64,000 nucleotides of DNA from a candidate division TA06 bacterium (GCA_016235665.1 JACRJI010000003.1:62001-126000); one strand, 5' to 3'; positions 40,913 through 52,147 are shown, counted from the first letter of the stretch. Notes: generated by a model not told the origin, from the letters alone. Program-made: numbers and translations.

Positions 40913-42511
40913 TTAACGTTTTGGGTCCAGGTCAAGGTGGTATTCCTCGACGGTCGCCAGAGGAAAAACATTGGCCCCGCCGATGGCGTAAATGCGGTTG
41001 TTTATAAAGGCGGCTCCCAAACAAGACCTGCCGGTCTGCATATCACTTCTTATAAACCAGGTGTCAGTGCCGGGATCGTACTTCCTGACTCTATTAGAAT
41101 AAGTGCCATCATAGCCGCCCAAAACATAGATGAAGCCGTTGGCCACGGTAGCAGCCGAATAATTGGCCGGCCCGATCATGTCGCGGGCAGATGTCCATAA
41201 ATTGGTGCCCGGGTTATAAACGTCAACAGAGGGAAGCGGTTTAGGACCGTTGTTGCCACCCATCACATAGATCAAGTTGTTGTAAACTGCCGAACAATGA
41301 CAGCGATTGTCGTTAGGCAGGTATGATTTTATGTAATTATAAAACGTATCAGCATATATCGTATCTGGGGCTATGGTATCGGCAAAAATAACCGTGTCGG
41401 TCCACCAATCATTGGTGCTTATGTTGTATTGAAGTACCGGTCCCAGGGTGTAAATCTTTCCCTGGACGGCCTGGGCCGAAGTGATGTTGTTTGCGGCCTC
41501 ATACGCTATTGGCATTGTATCCAGACTGGCCCAGGTGTTGAGCACAGGGTCATACATTTCATTTCTATTATATACGACATCGTTGATGCGCCCTCCTATG
41601 GCATAGATCCTGTTGTCCCATACGGCCACGGCCAGATTGCTGCGAGGGGTCGGCATATCCGCCTTTCTGGTCCAGGTGTCCGACAATGGATCGTACTCCA
41701 GAACTTCATTCAGCCAGGTAAGGCCATTTGTTCCGCCGATGATATATATCTTATTGTTAATAACAGCCGTACCGAAGCCGTAACGGGGGGAGGGGAGATC
41801 TCTTTTGCTGATCCACGGACAGGTACGGGTGGTGAAGCTTTGGACCGGACCTTCGGTAAATGCCCAGTGGTTGTCGCGGACGATAACCCTCCAATAGTAT
41901 TTGGTATCATAAGCCAGGCCGGTTTTCTCCAGGTAATTTTGCTGGAAGTACGGCTGGTTTAAGGCCGGGAGTTCGGCAGTATTTCCCAGATAAAAAGTAT
42001 AATAGAGAGTGTCGTCTTCGGTGTGGTCCGCGCATGTCCAATTGAACAGGAGGGTGGGGTATTCCCAGGGTGCGCCGTCAGCCGGATTCAGGTAAACCGG
42101 GACGTATGGGGCCAGATTGGAGTGGGGCAGGGTGGTGAAACTCCAGACAGATCCGGCGGTGATAATTCCCTTATCGTCCTTGGCGAAAACCTTCCAGTAG
42201 TAGGTGGTGTTGTAGCCAAGGCTGTCGGCAAAATAGCTGGCAGTCGCCAGGCCCGAGGCGGCCAGCGCCGAAGGAGGGTTCAAGGTATCCAGGTAAACAT
42301 CGTAATAAAGCAGGCCTCCGTCCTTGTCGGAACACTTCCAGGACAGGGTGACATCGATGGTGGTGTGGTCGATGTTGGTGGCGCTGTCCGGGGGGTAGGG
42401 ACTATTGGGGGCATTCGGAGCATATTCTATCTCCTCCGGCTTGCGCTTGGTACAGGAAGCGGCCAGGAAGCAAAAAGAGATTATGATTAAAAACCGAACG
42501 AGTCTTTTCAT
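40913..42511 (-). CDS. Lipoprotein with Fn3-like repeats and a Kelch propeller, copy A
   Basis: 532 aa. Lipobox LAASC, then CTKRKPEEIEYAPNAPNSPYP. Residues about 45-245 hold two Fn3-like modules (WKCSDKDGGLLYYDVYLDT, YYWKVFAKDDKGI). Residues about 245-525 form a Kelch propeller with blades marked by VINNKIYIIGG, AVWDNRIYAIGG, YNNLIYVMGG, VANGFIYVLGG and INNRIYAIGG. Kelch domains bind proteins or sugars. It lies directly upstream of the TonB receptor, so a SusD-like surface capture role is a possibility. The N-terminal half is almost identical in DNA to copy B. Confidence 0.88.
   Translation of the reverse strand: MKRLVRFLIIISFCFLAASCTKRKPEEIEYAPNAPNSPYPPDSATNIDHTTIDVTLSWKCSDKDGGLLYYDVYLDTLNPPSALAASGLATASYFADSLGYNTTYYWKVFAKDDKGIITAGSVWSFTTLPHSNLAPYVPVYLNPADGAPWEYPTLLFNWTCADHTEDDTLYYTFYLGNTAELPALNQPYFQQNYLEKTGLAYDTKYYWRVIVRDNHWAFTEGPVQSFTTRTCPWISKRDLPSPRYGFGTAVINNKIYIIGGTNGLTWLNEVLEYDPLSDTWTRKADMPTPRSNLAVAVWDNRIYAIGGRINDVVYNRNEMYDPVLNTWASLDTMPIAYEAANNITSAQAVQGKIYTLGPVLQYNISTNDWWTDTVIFADTIAPDTIYADTFYNYIKSYLPNDNRCHCSAVYNNLIYVMGGNNGPKPLPSVDVYNPGTNLWTSARDMIGPANYSAATVANGFIYVLGGYDGTYSNRVRKYDPGTDTWFIRSDMQTGRSCLGAAFINNRIYAIGGANVFPLATVEEYHLDLDPKR
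42036..42457. repeat. Direct repeat shared by the two Kelch lipoprotein genes, copy A
   Basis: About 422 bp align without gaps to 43636-44057 at a constant offset of 1600 bp, with about 31 mismatches by eye (roughly 93% identity); the 277 bp at the 5' end of the genes differ at only about 7 positions. Confidence 0.85.
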
Positions 42512-42536
42512 AAAGCCTTCCTTAGTTTATTGTGGC

Positions 42537-44114
42537 TTACCTGACAGGTATGTTTTTTGGGTCCTCTTCCAGCCGGTATTCTTCTACTGAAGACAACCAC
42601 AGGACATTCAATCCCCCGAAAACATAAATACAATTGTTGACATAGGCCGTTCCAATTGTTGATCTGCCAGTCTGCATATCGCTGCGGATATACCAGGTAT
42701 CGGTGAAGGGGTCGTATTTGCTGACCCGGTCAGAGTAGCTTCCGGCGTCGTAGCCACCCAAAACGTACAGATAGTTGTTGGCAATGACAGTTCCATAATA
42801 GGATAAGGAATATGGAATGGTAACGCCATGCAAAAACAGGCAAGTGTCCAATGATTCATTATAGCGCCAAAACCCGCCGCCGACGTTTAAAAAATATAGT
42901 TCATTGTTCAGGATCACAGGATTTGAACCTGGGTAGTGCGGGTTTGTCCATGTATATATCGTGTCGTAATAAGTGGTGTCTTCCAGTGTGTCGGTATAGG
43001 TTTCAACCCAGGTAGAGTCCCACCAGTCATCAATGGCCGGATCGTATACGTGGATTCCAGAACTACTGACATATATCTTGTTCTGGAAGACCGCGGCTGT
43101 GGCTGAGGCGATATCCTCCGGGGCATCATTTTTAACGGTCCAGATATTTGCCAGGGGATCGTACACTTCTACCTTATTAGTATATCCGCCAAAGATGTAA
43201 ACGGTATTGTTATAGACCGCAGCCGCGGATTCGCTTCTGGGTGTAGGTATGTCGGCTTTTTGGGTCCAGGTGTCATTAATGGGATCATATTCCTCCACCA
43301 GAGATAAAACGTTTTGTGACGGGTCCTTCCCGCCGATAATATAGATCTTATTGTTGACCACGGCGGTGCTGAAGAAATAACGTTTTGAGGGCATGTCTTT
43401 TTTAGAATACCAGGGACAGGCCCTGGTGGTAAAAGAGTGAATCGGGCCGGAGGTCGAGGCCCCGTGAATGTCCCAGGCTACGATCTTCCAATAGTAGGTC
43501 GTGGCATAAGAAAGGGATGACCACAAAGTCCAGTCTTTTTGATATTGCGGGCAAAATAGAGGCGGAGAAGCAGTGGTACCTAAATAAATATCATAGCACA
43601 AAGGATTGTCATCTTCTCCGTTGGGATCCGTGCAGGTCCAATTGAACAGGAGGGTGGGGTATTCCCAGGGTGCGCCGTCGGCCGGGGCCAGGTATACCGG
43701 AGCATAGGGAGCTTGGTTGGAGTGGGGCAGGGTGGTGAAACTCCAGACTGGTCCGGCAGTGATGACCCCCTTGTCATTACTGGCGAAAACCTTCCAGTAG
43801 TAGGTGGTGTTGTAGCTAAGGCTGTCGGCAAAATAGCTGGCGGTCGCCAGGCCCGAGGCGGCTAGCGCCGAAGGAGGGTTCAAGGTGTCCAGGTAAACAT
43901 CGTAATAAAGCAGGCCTCCGTCCTTGTCGGAACACTTCCAGGACAGGGTGACATCGGTGGTGGTGTGATCGATGTTGGTGGCTCTGTCCGGGGGGTAGGG
44001 ACTATTGGGGGCATTCGGAGCATATTCTATCTCCTCCGGCTTGCGCTTGGTACAGGAGAAAAGCGCCATGGCCATCCCGGCGGCAAGAAACACAAAACAA
44101 TACTTTCGCAACAT
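42537..44114 (-). CDS. Lipoprotein with Fn3-like repeats and a Kelch propeller, copy B
   Basis: About 525 aa. Same plan as copy A: lipobox ALFSC, CTKRKPEEIEYAPNAPNSPYP, two Fn3-like modules, and Kelch blades VVNNKIYIIGG, AVYNNTVYIFGG, VIANNYLYVLGG and YVNNCIYVFGG. Its signal peptide differs entirely from copy A, while the next 140 residues are nearly identical. ATG at 44114 is chosen because GGAG lies 7 nt upstream; a GTG at 44126 is the alternative. The Kelch part has diverged, suggesting selection for different ligands or gene conversion limited to the N-terminal half. Confidence 0.88.
   Translation of the reverse strand: MLRKYCFVFLAAGMAMALFSCTKRKPEEIEYAPNAPNSPYPPDRATNIDHTTTDVTLSWKCSDKDGGLLYYDVYLDTLNPPSALAASGLATASYFADSLSYNTTYYWKVFASNDKGVITAGPVWSFTTLPHSNQAPYAPVYLAPADGAPWEYPTLLFNWTCTDPNGEDDNPLCYDIYLGTTASPPLFCPQYQKDWTLWSSLSYATTYYWKIVAWDIHGASTSGPIHSFTTRACPWYSKKDMPSKRYFFSTAVVNNKIYIIGGKDPSQNVLSLVEEYDPINDTWTQKADIPTPRSESAAAVYNNTVYIFGGYTNKVEVYDPLANIWTVKNDAPEDIASATAAVFQNKIYVSSSGIHVYDPAIDDWWDSTWVETYTDTLEDTTYYDTIYTWTNPHYPGSNPVILNNELYFLNVGGGFWRYNESLDTCLFLHGVTIPYSLSYYGTVIANNYLYVLGGYDAGSYSDRVSKYDPFTDTWYIRSDMQTGRSTIGTAYVNNCIYVFGGLNVLWLSSVEEYRLEEDPKNIPVR
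43636..44057. repeat. Direct repeat shared by the two Kelch lipoprotein genes, copy B
   Basis: Partner of 42036-42457, offset 1600 bp and gap-free. The similarity stops at the Cys of the lipobox, so the signal peptides are unrelated. Confidence 0.85.
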
Positions 44115-44132
44115 GAAAGTCTCCACGGTTTA

Positions 44133-45284
44133 TTATTTAAAAAGGCTTTCTTTCCAACGCTGTTCAAACTCATCCGGACCCATTCCATATGATTCCTTAA
44201 ACGCCTGGGTAAAACCTGTCCCTTGCTGCATTTTGGAAAAAAGCAGGCGAACAAAGGCCCAATCGTATTGGCTGGTCAGAAAGTATGCGGCAGAAAGGCT
44301 GGCTTTATAGGCCAGAAGCGCCTGGCCGGACTCCAGGCCGGTGAATGGTTTTTGCAAGTCTCTCAGGGGGACGTAGATATTTTCCTTGGGTGTCAGCCCT
44401 TCCAGCAGCATCGCCAGACCCTCGTTAAGCCAGGCAGGGCAGCGTCCGCCGGTCATGTCATAGATGGCGGCGTGAGTGAATTCATGGGTCAGCACATTCT
44501 TAAGCAGCTGCCGGTCGTTCTGATAATTGGCCACCGGGATCCGGATCCGTCCGTCGAAGGCGGCGCCGGCCCAGGAGGCCAGGTGAGTGATATCCCGGAA
44601 CTGCTGGTCGCTGTAAAGGATCACGCTGGTGTTGCCCCGGATGCGGTGACCCAGCTCACTGCCCACCCGGTCCCGTATCTCTTCAAGCAGCATCAGCACT
44701 TGGCCCGACACCTCACGGTTCTCCGCCCCCTCGAACCGGATTTCAAAATAACCGCTGTGGTCCTGTTCAAACCCCTGCTCGGTCAGGGTCTCCTTCTTTA
44801 GCTGAGCCAGGCGCTGGACAATGTCAACGTTATAGGGCAGGGCGCGGTTGGCCGTCTCTAGTAAATTAAGGGCCGAATCGTTTTGATTGTCCAGGCAAAA
44901 GGCCTGAGCGTTAAGATAATATATGACGGCGCTGATAAGAGAATCCTGTCTGGCGGCGGCTCCCAGTTCCAGCACTTTTTGGAAATCGCCCTGGCGGTAA
45001 TTTATAACCATCTCATTGCCGTAAACTGCGGTCAGATTGGCCCGGATCCCGGAGTCGCCCGGCGCCAGTTCCAAGGCCTGTTTCAAGAGTCCGAGGGCCT
45101 GCGGAAACTCTCCCTTTTGGGAAAAGGCTACCGCCCGGTTGGAAATATCCACCGCCTGTTCCCGGCGGGCCGCCGCCACCAAAGCTCGCCGGTGTTTTTG
45201 GTAAGCCTTGTACAGGAAAATTGCGGCGGCGGCGATCAGCAGGGCAGTGGCCACCCGAAACAGCAGTTTCACAGTGTGATTCAT
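44133..45284 (-). CDS. TPR protein with gluzincin metallopeptidase domain
   Basis: 383 aa from ATG 45284 (GGAAAGGAT lies upstream). One N-terminal membrane anchor (LLFRVATALLIAAAAIFLY), TPR-like repeats around residues 45-160 (AVAFSQKGEFPQALGLLKQALELAPGD), and a C-terminal peptidase_MA-like domain with HEFTHAAIYD (HExxH) and WLNEGLAMLLEG (third ligand Glu). It could process surface proteins in the periplasm. It heads the minus-strand locus of Kelch lipoproteins and TonB receptor; its stop is 18 bp before the ATG of copy B. Confidence 0.87.
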   Translation of the reverse strand: MNHTVKLLFRVATALLIAAAAIFLYKAYQKHRRALVAAARREQAVDISNRAVAFSQKGEFPQALGLLKQALELAPGDSGIRANLTAVYGNEMVINYRQGDFQKVLELGAAARQDSLISAVIYYLNAQAFCLDNQNDSALNLLETANRALPYNVDIVQRLAQLKKETLTEQGFEQDHSGYFEIRFEGAENREVSGQVLMLLEEIRDRVGSELGHRIRGNTSVILYSDQQFRDITHLASWAGAAFDGRIRIPVANYQNDRQLLKNVLTHEFTHAAIYDMTGGRCPAWLNEGLAMLLEGLTPKENIYVPLRDLQKPFTGLESGQALLAYKASLSAAYFLTSQYDWAFVRLLFSKMQQGTGFTQAFKESYGMGPDEFEQRWKESLFK

Positions 45285-45382
45285 TCGTCCGATCCTTTCC
45301 GGTCTGGCCGGCATTCAAACAAAAGGTTCAGAAAGGTTGTAAGGCCGCCGAAACATACAAAGACCTTTTACCGGGAAAAGCC

Positions 45383-45952
45383 TTATCGTTGGTTGAATAT
45401 TTTAATCCGGGTCTTCTTGTCGATCGCCTTCCACTGGCCGGTCTTAAGGTCCCCCAGGGAATAGTTGCCGATCTTCACCCGGATCAGCCGCAGGGTGGGA
45501 TGACCCACTGCCGCTGTCATCTTGCGCACCTGGCGGTTCTTCCCCTCGGTCAAGGTGATCTCCAGCCAGCAGTCGGGGATGTTCTTCCGGACCCTGATAG
45601 GCGGGATGCGGGCGGCTATCTCCGGCTGGGGGGCCAGGATCATCACCGAGCAGGGCAGGGTTTCCTGTTGCTCGATTACGACGCCGGCCCTGAGTTTTTT
45701 AAGGGCCTGGTCCGAAGGGATGTTCTCCACCTGGGCCCAGTAGGTGCGGGAATGGCCGCGTTCGGGGTTCAGCAAAAGAGCGTTAAGTTCCGGCTCATCG
45801 GACAAAAACAGCAGGCCCTCGGAATCGGCGTCCAGCCGGCCCAGTGCGTAGATGTTCTTGGGGAACCGGAAATCGGCCAGGGTCCTGTTTTTTGAGCCGT
45901 CGGCAGTGAACTGCGAAAGCACGCCGTAGGGTTTGTTGAAGGCTATAAGCAC
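45383..45952 (-). CDS. rluE: 23S rRNA pseudouridine synthase, RluE-like
   Basis: 189 aa, without an S4 domain, like RluE. Motifs: FNKPYGVLSQFT at the N-terminus, the catalytic Asp in YALGRLDADSEGLLFLSD and TEGKNRQVRKMTAAVGHPTLRLIR. RluE isomerises U2457 of 23S rRNA in E. coli. Separate from the metallophosphoesterase gene upstream (31-bp gap). Confidence 0.9.
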   Translation of the reverse strand: MLIAFNKPYGVLSQFTADGSKNRTLADFRFPKNIYALGRLDADSEGLLFLSDEPELNALLLNPERGHSRTYWAQVENIPSDQALKKLRAGVVIEQQETLPCSVMILAPQPEIAARIPPIRVRKNIPDCWLEITLTEGKNRQVRKMTAAVGHPTLRLIRVKIGNYSLGDLKTGQWKAIDKKTRIKIFNQR

Positions 45953-45983
45953 GTTTTTATCTGTAGCGCGGTTGCAGGTAAAA

Positions 45984-47741
45984 TTACTTGAAATTTAAAA
46001 TTCCGTAATTCTGGGTAAGGTAGTCCCAGTTGAATATCCATAGGGCGAGCTGCTTGTTGTATTGCTGACAGCGGCGAATGTTCATCCTGATCTGGCTGTT
46101 CTTGGTAAGTTTTGCCAATCCGATATCCTTCAAGGGGATTTTCATCTCCAAACGCCATTCCTTGTCCTTGCGTTCGCACTGGACCTGGTAGTTGCCGTTC
46201 CATTTCTCATTTTCACTGTTGCGAACGTTGTCCACCTGCTGGTCCCAGACCGTGCCCAGCGGATTGATATAAATCTGATAAACGGTGTCCTGGTTGGGGG
46301 AGAGGTAAAACCCCAGATAATCATCTTTATTGACCGGCTCATCGCGGACAGTTTTAGTGGCTTTAAGTTTTGTCATTGCGGTGTCGTGGCAGACCGCCGC
46401 CAGGTAAAGGTTCTCCCCGTCGTGCAGGAAGAAGACCTCCGTGGGATCGTTAAGCGCCGGTTCGGTATCGCCGTAACCGTTGCAGAACTCGACCGCTTTG
46501 CCAGCCCCCAGCCACTCGGTAGCTGCGAAATTTCCGTCAACCACCGGCGCCTTTTTGGCCCTGGGGCAGTCGATTATCTTGGCCACTTCCGGGGCATATT
46601 TTTCAATGGTGAACACCTTGTCCCGGCCGAAAGGATAGGCCACCTTCATCAGGGGCAGGGGATACAAAATGCCGGGGCCTTTGAATTTAAAGGATTTTTT
46701 CAGGGTGTCGCCGGGGGCGATCTCCACTTCGGTCTTGGGGCTTAGCGCCTGCCAGTTCTGGCCGGTCTCCCATAGCACCTCGGTCTTGATCGGCTTGTCG
46801 GTCAAATTGACCAGCTTCAGGTCGGTCTGAAACTCCCTGGGTGTCTTTCCTTCTTGGAATGACGGACCCCTCAGATCAACGGCTTTTCCGGCAAGGTCAT
46901 GGGCAAATGTTTCCTCCTTAAGTGTCACCCAGTCTATGGCAAAGGTGTTTCCGGCCCGCATCAATGCCGGGCTGAATTTCCCGTCTCTGACGGTAACCCA
47001 TAGATACTGGTAAAAGTTGGCCAGGCTCACATTCTCTTCGGTCCCGCCCCGCAGTTCCGCCCCGGAGCTGCCCATCACCACATAACGAATGCCGTCAAAA
47101 ACCTCCGAAGCATAGTTGTGCCAGTGCCCGGTGAACACCGCGGTCACCCTGTATCTCTTAAAGAGATCGTGCAGCCGGTCCGGCTTGCCGGCCCCTATTC
47201 CGAAAGGCCAGAAAGGCTTGTGCATGAAAACGTAGATCCCGGACTTGTTCTTGAACGCCTTAAGGTCATTCTCCAGCCATTTCATCTGATCCGGATCCAT
47301 CTGGTCGGCCGTCTTGACCAAGGTGTTGTCCAGAATTATGAAATGGCTGCTTTGGTGATCAAAAGAATAGTAGGGATTGCGTCCGGTCTTTTTAATGAAG
47401 ATATTACGGACGTTAGGGGTGGTGATGTCGTGATTGCCGGGAGTAAGATATACGGGACAGGAAAGGACCTTCAGGCAGGGCAGGATGGAATCCCAGTCAT
47501 TTACAGTTCCGGCCGAATCCTTGTACCCTTGGATCAGATCGCCCACCGTCACCACAAAGTCCGGGCTCAACCGTTCGATATCCTTTAGCACCATCTCGAA
47601 GGCTTTTTGATTTGGGCTATTGGCCCGGTCGGCCAGCACCACGAACCGGAAGTCGTTCTTGAGCGCAGCGGGCTTGGCTGTCCATCCGTTAAGCGCCAAA
47701 GGCGCCGCCATTAGAACAAGAACAATAAATATCCTTATCAT
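45984..47741 (-). CDS. Secreted metallophosphoesterase with C-terminal CBM9-like domain
   Basis: 585 aa with a signal peptide (FIVLVLMAAPLALNG). Calcineurin-like domain, residues about 30-260: VVTVGDLIQG (GD), TPGNHD (GNHD), FMHKPF and FTGHWHNY (GHxH). The first motif reads LADRANS, keeping the Asp but lacking the usual His of D-x-H. Residues about 400-585 resemble a family 9 carbohydrate-binding domain (PVVDGNFAATEW, DDYLGFYLSPNQ, WNGNYQVQ). Likely a periplasmic or surface phosphoesterase acting on a sugar-linked substrate; substrate unknown. Confidence 0.85.
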   Translation of the reverse strand: MIRIFIVLVLMAAPLALNGWTAKPAALKNDFRFVVLADRANSPNQKAFEMVLKDIERLSPDFVVTVGDLIQGYKDSAGTVNDWDSILPCLKVLSCPVYLTPGNHDITTPNVRNIFIKKTGRNPYYSFDHQSSHFIILDNTLVKTADQMDPDQMKWLENDLKAFKNKSGIYVFMHKPFWPFGIGAGKPDRLHDLFKRYRVTAVFTGHWHNYASEVFDGIRYVVMGSSGAELRGGTEENVSLANFYQYLWVTVRDGKFSPALMRAGNTFAIDWVTLKEETFAHDLAGKAVDLRGPSFQEGKTPREFQTDLKLVNLTDKPIKTEVLWETGQNWQALSPKTEVEIAPGDTLKKSFKFKGPGILYPLPLMKVAYPFGRDKVFTIEKYAPEVAKIIDCPRAKKAPVVDGNFAATEWLGAGKAVEFCNGYGDTEPALNDPTEVFFLHDGENLYLAAVCHDTAMTKLKATKTVRDEPVNKDDYLGFYLSPNQDTVYQIYINPLGTVWDQQVDNVRNSENEKWNGNYQVQCERKDKEWRLEMKIPLKDIGLAKLTKNSQIRMNIRRCQQYNKQLALWIFNWDYLTQNYGILNFK

Positions 47742-47797
47742 AATCTCTCCCTACGTTTTGGTTGATGAACGATATGCTGCGGGCCAAACACGGTGTT

Positions 47798-48043
47798 CTA
47801 TATAAAAATGCCCCCAGGGCGCGGATCATTTGCGACAGTCTGGGGGCGTCTCTTAAGAGGCTTATAAGTTATTTTTTTCATATCGGCGGCATAAGTCACG
47901 GTAAACAGTGCCATAAGAAGCGGAATCAGTATCCAGGGATCAAAACCGCCTAGGTTCAGGAATCCCCGGGCAATAATTTCCGGATAGGCGCCGATTTGGC
48001 AAATCCCGTTGTGGGCGATGTTGTTGAACCATTGAAAAAGCAT
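47798..48043 (-). CDS. Possible small membrane protein
   Basis: 81-codon ORF with one hydrophobic stretch (PWILIPLLMALFTVTYAA) and a basic tail. No clear Shine-Dalgarno, no recognised family, and its last codons form a terminator hairpin (47810-47847). It may be real, a gene remnant, or chance. The rest of the 47742-48173 gap shows no other gene. Confidence 0.3.
   Translation of the reverse strand: MLFQWFNNIAHNGICQIGAYPEIIARGFLNLGGFDPWILIPLLMALFTVTYAADMKKITYKPLKRRPQTVANDPRPGGIFI
47810..47847 (-). terminator. Terminator in the gap downstream of the possible small gene
   Basis: 8-bp stem GCCCCCAG/CTGGGGGC with a 22-nt loop, followed on the minus strand by ATTTTTATA. Confidence 0.6.
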
Positions 48044-48126
48044 AGTGTTTTTAGATAACAGGCCTTAAACGCTATAAGCAATTTATGTTACTATAAATAA
48101 CATCTATATGCAAGATAAAAATGCAA

Positions 48127-48151
48127 AAAGGCCGAAAATATTTCGGCCTTT
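48127..48151 (-). terminator. Terminator of the SH3-like lipoprotein gene
   Basis: 11-bp stem AAAGGCCGAAA/TTTCGGCCTTT with a 3-nt loop, followed by T-rich sequence on the minus strand. Confidence 0.85.
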
Positions 48152-48173
48152 CGTTATATTAGTTTATGGCAGA

Positions 48174-48908
48174 TCAATGGCCGCCGTCTTCAGTATCTTC
48201 CGTGCCGGAGCTTTCATCTTCTGTTTTGGCAACAGTATCGGGTAAAGTCTCGAGCCTGAATTGCTGCATAAAGTAGGAATCGGGATAGGGAGAGGAGGCT
48301 ATGATTTTTTCCAATTGCTCGGCCCTGGTCATTTTTACGTTGTCTCGAAATATCTTATTGGCCATGACGGCTACAGTGATGTCCTCCTTGGAACCAAGTA
48401 TGGCCTCTTTCTTGATCCATCCTTTTACCGTACCGGCTTCGCCCACTACTTCGCATAAATTTTCCTTGCTTTGGGTAACGGCAACAACATCAAGCATCTT
48501 GAATTTTTTGTCGGTAATGGTTAAAAGGTCCGGCCGTTGGTACACGGGTGTTTCTTCTTTGACTGCGCCGGCGGTAGCAGCCTTTACTAGGCCGTAGCTG
48601 GAGGCCCAGCCGGTCTTGCCGTCCGAAAGCTCAACTTGACAATATTCCTTATATTTATCGGTGGAATCTACAATAGTGCCTTCCAGGAGGTTAACGGTTT
48701 CACCCAGTCTTAGTGATGAAAGCCAGGAACCCTTTTCCTTTTTTTGCAGGGGATCCTTCCACAAGGCGGTGCCGTCTAAAATGCAGACAGCAGTTGGTTT
48801 TATGACCGGAGCCGAATTTGTTTCCGGCTGGGGTTTCGGCTGTTTTTGGCATGAGGTTATTATTGCTGAAAGGAAAACTGCCAGAACAAAATATTTAAAC
48901 CGGGACAT
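48174..48908 (-). CDS. Lipoprotein with SH3-like domains
   Basis: About 244 aa. Lipobox IITSC, then Pro/Gln-rich spacer. Two SH3b-like stretches: LWKDPLQKKEKGSWLSSLRLGETVNLLEG...GKTGWASSYGLV and PVYQRPDLL...VKGWIKKEAIL; these fold types usually bind peptidoglycan or peptides. The C-terminus is acidic (TEDESSGTEDTEDGGH). ATG at 48908 has GGAGG 5-6 nt upstream; a start at 48944 lacks one. Single gene, followed by a terminator. Confidence 0.82.
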   Translation of the reverse strand: MSRFKYFVLAVFLSAIITSCQKQPKPQPETNSAPVIKPTAVCILDGTALWKDPLQKKEKGSWLSSLRLGETVNLLEGTIVDSTDKYKEYCQVELSDGKTGWASSYGLVKAATAGAVKEETPVYQRPDLLTITDKKFKMLDVVAVTQSKENLCEVVGEAGTVKGWIKKEAILGSKEDITVAVMANKIFRDNVKMTRAEQLEKIIASSPYPDSYFMQQFRLETLPDTVAKTEDESSGTEDTEDGGH

Positions 48909-49070
48909 ACAGCCTCCTAAATTATAATTTATGATTAAATACAACGATAAATATTACTACAATTAACCAGCGCATGCAAGATAAATATTATAAAACATTT
49001 TACGCAAAAGATACGAAAACGTAAAAACAATTAGGTCTTATTTTAGGTCTGATGGGTATGGTTTTCATCA

Positions 49071-49946
49071 TCACTTCTCTGCCAGAAACACTCCTGCGAT
49101 CACCACCGCAGCGCCCAGGGCAAATTTCAAAGTGATGGGTTCACTTAAAAAAGCCCAGCCCAAAAGGGCAGCCATTATCGGCTGAAGGTTGGAGAAGACA
49201 GAGACCTTGGTGGCCTCCAGCTTGGAAAGCCCCCAGGACCAGACCAGGTATCCTAACACCGAGGTCATCAGCGCCAGGTACAAAAGCGACAGCAGGCCGG
49301 TCCTGGTTATCTGGCCGTAGTTCTGCCTTATCACAGCGGGCAGGCCAAAAGGGACGAACATCAACGCGCCCAGGCCCAGAGCGTACCCGGTGACCACCAG
49401 CGGGGGATACTTCTTCAGCAGTTTTTTGCTGATGATGGTGTAAACCGCCCAGGTGATGACGGCCACGATCAGCAGCAGGTCGCCCTTGATGGTTTTGGCC
49501 GACAGGTGAATTCCCTGGTCGAACAGCACCAGGATGATGCCCAGAAATCCCAGGGCTATCCCGGTGATCTTAAGTACTGTAGGCCGCTCGCCCAGGAACA
49601 GGGAGGACAGCAGCAGAACCATGATGGGGGTGGTGGAGTACATCAGAGCGCCATGGGCGGCAAAGGTGTATTTCATCCCATACAGGAAAAGCCCCTGGTT
49701 CAAGGGCACGGCCAGAAAGGCCAGCAGTAGAAAGGTCTTCCGGTCCTCCTTTTTTGGCAGGATGAACTCCCTGCGCCAGAGCAGAAGCCCGGCGAATACC
49801 GCCCCGGCCAACAGAAAGCGGTAGACGCCCAGGGAGAATGGCGAGAATTCCCGCAGGGAAAACTTGGCCATCATGTAGGTGGCGCTGATCACGACCTGGG
49901 TCAGCACCAGAACGGTGAATATCTGTTTTCTGGAAAGGTTGTTCAT
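49071..49946 (-). CDS. EamA/DMT-family transporter 3
   Basis: 291 aa, ten predicted spans in two EamA repeats (VISATYMMAKFSLREFSPFS in the first; VITWAVYTIISKKLLKKYPP in the second; AALLGWAFLSEPITLKFALG near the end). Third member of this family in the window, on the opposite strand from the other two. Substrate unknown. It faces ligA across a 200-bp gap with repeat fragments. Confidence 0.91.
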   Translation of the reverse strand: MNNLSRKQIFTVLVLTQVVISATYMMAKFSLREFSPFSLGVYRFLLAGAVFAGLLLWRREFILPKKEDRKTFLLLAFLAVPLNQGLFLYGMKYTFAAHGALMYSTTPIMVLLLSSLFLGERPTVLKITGIALGFLGIILVLFDQGIHLSAKTIKGDLLLIVAVITWAVYTIISKKLLKKYPPLVVTGYALGLGALMFVPFGLPAVIRQNYGQITRTGLLSLLYLALMTSVLGYLVWSWGLSKLEATKVSVFSNLQPIMAALLGWAFLSEPITLKFALGAAVVIAGVFLAEK

Positions 49947-50107
49947 TTACAGTTCATGGTTTATTATGCCACCAAGTCACCAAGACACAAATACAATTAA
50001 CGAATTACGATTAACAATTGACGACGTAGTGCCTCTGTGGCGAAAAAGCATCTTGACGTAGTCATTATAATTTAGTATGCTATTGGTGTCAAGGAAAACA
50101 TGGCACT

Positions 50108-50126
50108 TTACCACAGAAACACGGAA
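50108..50126 (+). repeat. Dispersed 19-bp intergenic repeat, third copy
   Basis: TTACCACAGAAACACGGAA, matching the inverted pair at 7600-7696 with one mismatch to each. It lies just upstream of ligA. Confidence 0.7.
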
Positions 50127-50134
50127 CTTAATAA

Positions 50135-52147
<2,013 letters not shown>

